From positions 23,383 to 87,382 of the forward strand of contig NZ_JAJFUC010000044.1 in the NCBI RefSeq assembly GCF_021372645.1: a DNA stretch of 64,000 bases. The letters run 5' to 3'. The notes beneath the pieces were generated by a model that saw nothing but the letters and a program-made list of their open reading frames with translations, searched no databases and was not told the DNA's origin. Each line of letters opens with the position of its first letter. Position 1 is the first letter of the stretch. Both the position numbers and the translations under genes were made by a program. Shown here in pieces: positions 62,139 to 64,000 of the stretch. Source of the DNA: Clostridium sp. (lineage in GTDB: Bacteria > Bacillota > Clostridia > Clostridiales > Clostridiaceae).

Positions 62139-64000
62139 ATGAACAAAATCAACGAAATTTTTGCTTCAAATGTATTTAACGATGCCGTAATGAAAGAACG
62201 TCTTCCAAAGGCTACTTATAAAGCATTAAAAAAGACAATTGAACAAGGAACTACACTTGAATTAGAGGTTGCTGACGTTGTTGCAGCTGCAATGAAGGAT
62301 TGGGCTGTTGAAAAAGGCGCTACTCACTTTACTCATTGGTTCCAACCAATGACTGGAATTACTGCTGAAAAGCATGATTCTTTCATAAATCCAACTTCTG
62401 ATGGAAATGTTATATTAGAATTTTCAGGTAAAGAATTAATTAAAGGTGAACCAGATGCATCTTCATTCCCTAATGGTGGATTAAGAGCTACTTTTGAAGC
62501 TAGAGGATATACTGCATGGGATTGTACTTCTCCAGCATTTATTAAAGATGATTCTTTATGCATACCTACTGCGTTCTGTTCTTATAACGGAGAAGCTTTA
62601 GATAAGAAAACTCCATTATTACGTTCAATGGAAGCTATATCTACTCAAGCTCTACGTGTTTTAAGAGCATTAGGTAATACTACTACACAAAAAGTTATCA
62701 CAACTGTAGGACCTGAACAAGAATACTTCTTAATTGACAAGGCAATGTATGATGCTCGTAAAGACCTTATCTTAACTGGAAGAACATTATTCGGAGCAAA
62801 ACCTTCAAAAGGTCAAGAACTTGAAGATCATTACTTCGGAACATTAAAACAAAGAATTTCTGATTTCATGAAAGAGTTAGATGAAGAACTTTGGAAGCTT
62901 GGAATATTAGCTAAAACTAAGCATAATGAAGTTGCTCCTGCTCAACATGAGTTAGCTCCTATATTTAGCACAACAAATATATCAACTGATCATAACCAAC
63001 TTACAATGGAAATCATGAAAAAAGTTGCTGCAAAGCATGACTTATATTGCTTACTTCATGAAAAACCATTTGCTGGAGTAAACGGATCAGGTAAGCATAA
63101 CAACTGGTCAATGGGTACTGATGACGGAATGAACCTTCTTGAACCAGGAAATTCTCCACACGAAAATCAACAATTCCTTTTATTCCTTTGTGCTGTAGTA
63201 AAAGCTGTTGATGAATATCCAGATTTATTAAGAGTATCAGCTGCTAATGCTGGAAATGACCATCGTTTAGGTGCTAATGAAGCTCCTCCAGCTATAATCT
63301 CTATATTCTTAGGAGATCAATTAGAAGATGTATTAGAACAAATAGAAAAAGGTCCGGCTACAAGCTCTAAAGCTGCAAGTGAATTAACTATTGGTGTAAA
63401 TACATTACCAGCTCTTCCAAAAGATGCAACTGATAGAAACAGAACTTCTCCATTTGCATTCACTGGAAACAAATTTGAGTTTAGAATGGTTCCATCTTCA
63501 GCTTCAATTGCTGGTTGTAATTTTGTTTTAAATACAATAGTTGCTGAAACTTTATCTGAAATTGCAGATAAACTTGAAAAAGCTACTGATTTAAATGCTG
63601 AAATTCAAGCAATTTTAACAGACATCGTTAAGAACCATAAGAAAATTATATTCAATGGTAACGGATATTCAGATGAATGGGTTGTTGAAGCTGAAAGAAG
63701 AGGACTTCCAAATATTAAGTCTACTGTAGAAGCTGCTAAAGCTATGATTAATCCAAAGAATCAAGCAGTATTAGAAAAGCATGGAGTATTAACTAAAGTA
63801 GAAGCAGAATCTCGTTATGAAATTACTCTTGAAAACTACAATAAGATTATAAATATTGAAGCCTTAACAACACTTGAAATGGCAAAACGTCAAATTTTAC
63901 CTGCAGTAATTCAATTTGCTACAAGTGTTGCTGAATCAATAAACACTATTAAAGCTACTGGAGTAAATGCAGATATATCAGTTCAAACTGAATTATTAAC
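62139..64000 (+). CDS. glnN: Glutamine synthetase type III, 3' end outside window
   Basis: GSIII family enzyme (family length ~700); the first 620 residues are visible, start [20 protein letters not shown]. Motifs: [76 protein letters not shown] and [16 protein letters not shown], the last being GSIII-specific. AAAGGAGA precedes the ATG. It provides a second, structurally different glutamine synthetase beside glnA and sits behind its own leader terminator with an ANTAR-type hairpin. Confidence 0.97.
   Translation, partial: MNKINEIFASNVFNDAVMKERLPKATYKALKKTIEQGTTLELEVADVVAAAMKDWAVEKGATHFTHWFQPMTGITAEKHDSFINPTSDGNVILEFSGKELIKGEPDASSFPNGGLRATFEARGYTAWDCTSPAFIKDDSLCIPTAFCSYNGEALDKKTPLLRSMEAISTQALRVLRALGNTTTQKVITTVGPEQEYFLIDKAMYDARKDLILTGRTLFGAKPSKGQELEDHYFGTLKQRISDFMKELDEELWKLGILAKTKHNEVAPAQHELAPIFSTTNISTDHNQLTMEIMKKVAAKHDLYCLLHEKPFAGVNGSGKHNNWSMGTDDGMNLLEPGNSPHENQQFLLFLCAVVKAVDEYPDLLRVSAANAGNDHRLGANEAPPAIISIFLGDQLEDVLEQIEKGPATSSKAASELTIGVNTLPALPKDATDRNRTSPFAFTGNKFEFRMVPSSASIAGCNFVLNTIVAETLSEIADKLEKATDLNAEIQAILTDIVKNHKKIIFNGNGYSDEWVVEAERRGLPNIKSTVEAAKAMINPKNQAVLEKHGVLTKVEAESRYEITLENYNKIINIEALTTLEMAKRQILPAVIQFATSVAESINTIKATGVNADISVQTELL

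Noticed and set aside
62333-62563. Minus-strand frame within glnN
   Set aside because: Opposite strand of a strongly conserved glutamine synthetase; no start signals.

Overview
The window is AT-rich, low-GC Gram-positive DNA that reads as a spore-forming Clostridium of the beijerinckii / saccharobutylicum / butyricum type. This is inferred from YunB, a clostridial glnA-nitR arrangement, a c-di-GMP-II riboswitch, a type IV pilus locus and strong AGGAGG ribosome sites; no species call is made.

Layout. (1) 1-14850 is ordinary chromosome: a HAD phosphatase, a PHP phosphatase, ndk, a membrane-anchored protein, a class A penicillin-binding protein, yunB, hpt, an hflX whose N-terminal extension carries a JAMM-like motif, a nucleotidyltransferase plus MocR regulator pair, a YigZ/IMPACT protein and yebC. 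(2) 14752-31832 is a 17-kb integrated element inserted in the 3' end of yebC. It is bounded by a perfect 90-bp direct repeat and rebuilds the yebC C-terminus. It carries a tyrosine integrase, HNH nuclease, small HTH proteins, scaffold, major capsid protein, a divergent DHH-like protein, a replication-initiator-like protein, small and large terminase, portal, a connector candidate, an Ig-domain protein and small membrane proteins. I see no tail tube, tape measure, baseplate or endolysin. It therefore looks like a capsid-encoding phage satellite that would need a helper's tail, rather than a complete prophage. It also carries two striking DNA arrays: seven ~115-bp tandem units (17096-17797) and three 62-bp-spaced inverted-repeat modules (21897-22067) just upstream of the Rep-like gene. 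(3) 32095-47138 is a type IV pilus operon (pilD, pilB, pilC, pilA, pilM, pilN, pilO, minor prepilins and a PA14/Ig adhesin). A c-di-GMP-II aptamer overlaps a terminator in the leader, so the operon should be switched on by c-di-GMP. A GGDEF diguanylate cyclase lies just downstream at 47659. (4) 48606-51110 holds a DedA protein, aspartokinase and a copy of a large intergenic repeat. (5) 51574-64000 is an ammonia-assimilation region: glnA (GS type I), an ANTAR antiterminator (nitR-like), gltB and gltD, a CPBP protease, a small membrane protein and glnN (GS type III, cut by the window edge).

How they work together. The leaders of glnA and glnN each hold an intrinsic terminator overlapped by a hairpin with a six-base loop having A at position 1 and G at position 4. 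That is the RNA signature recognised by ANTAR proteins, and the ANTAR gene lies between them. GS and GOGAT would thus be coordinated by RNA antitermination. Pilus assembly is tied to c-di-GMP by the riboswitch. The satellite appears to have intact integration, replication, packaging and head genes.
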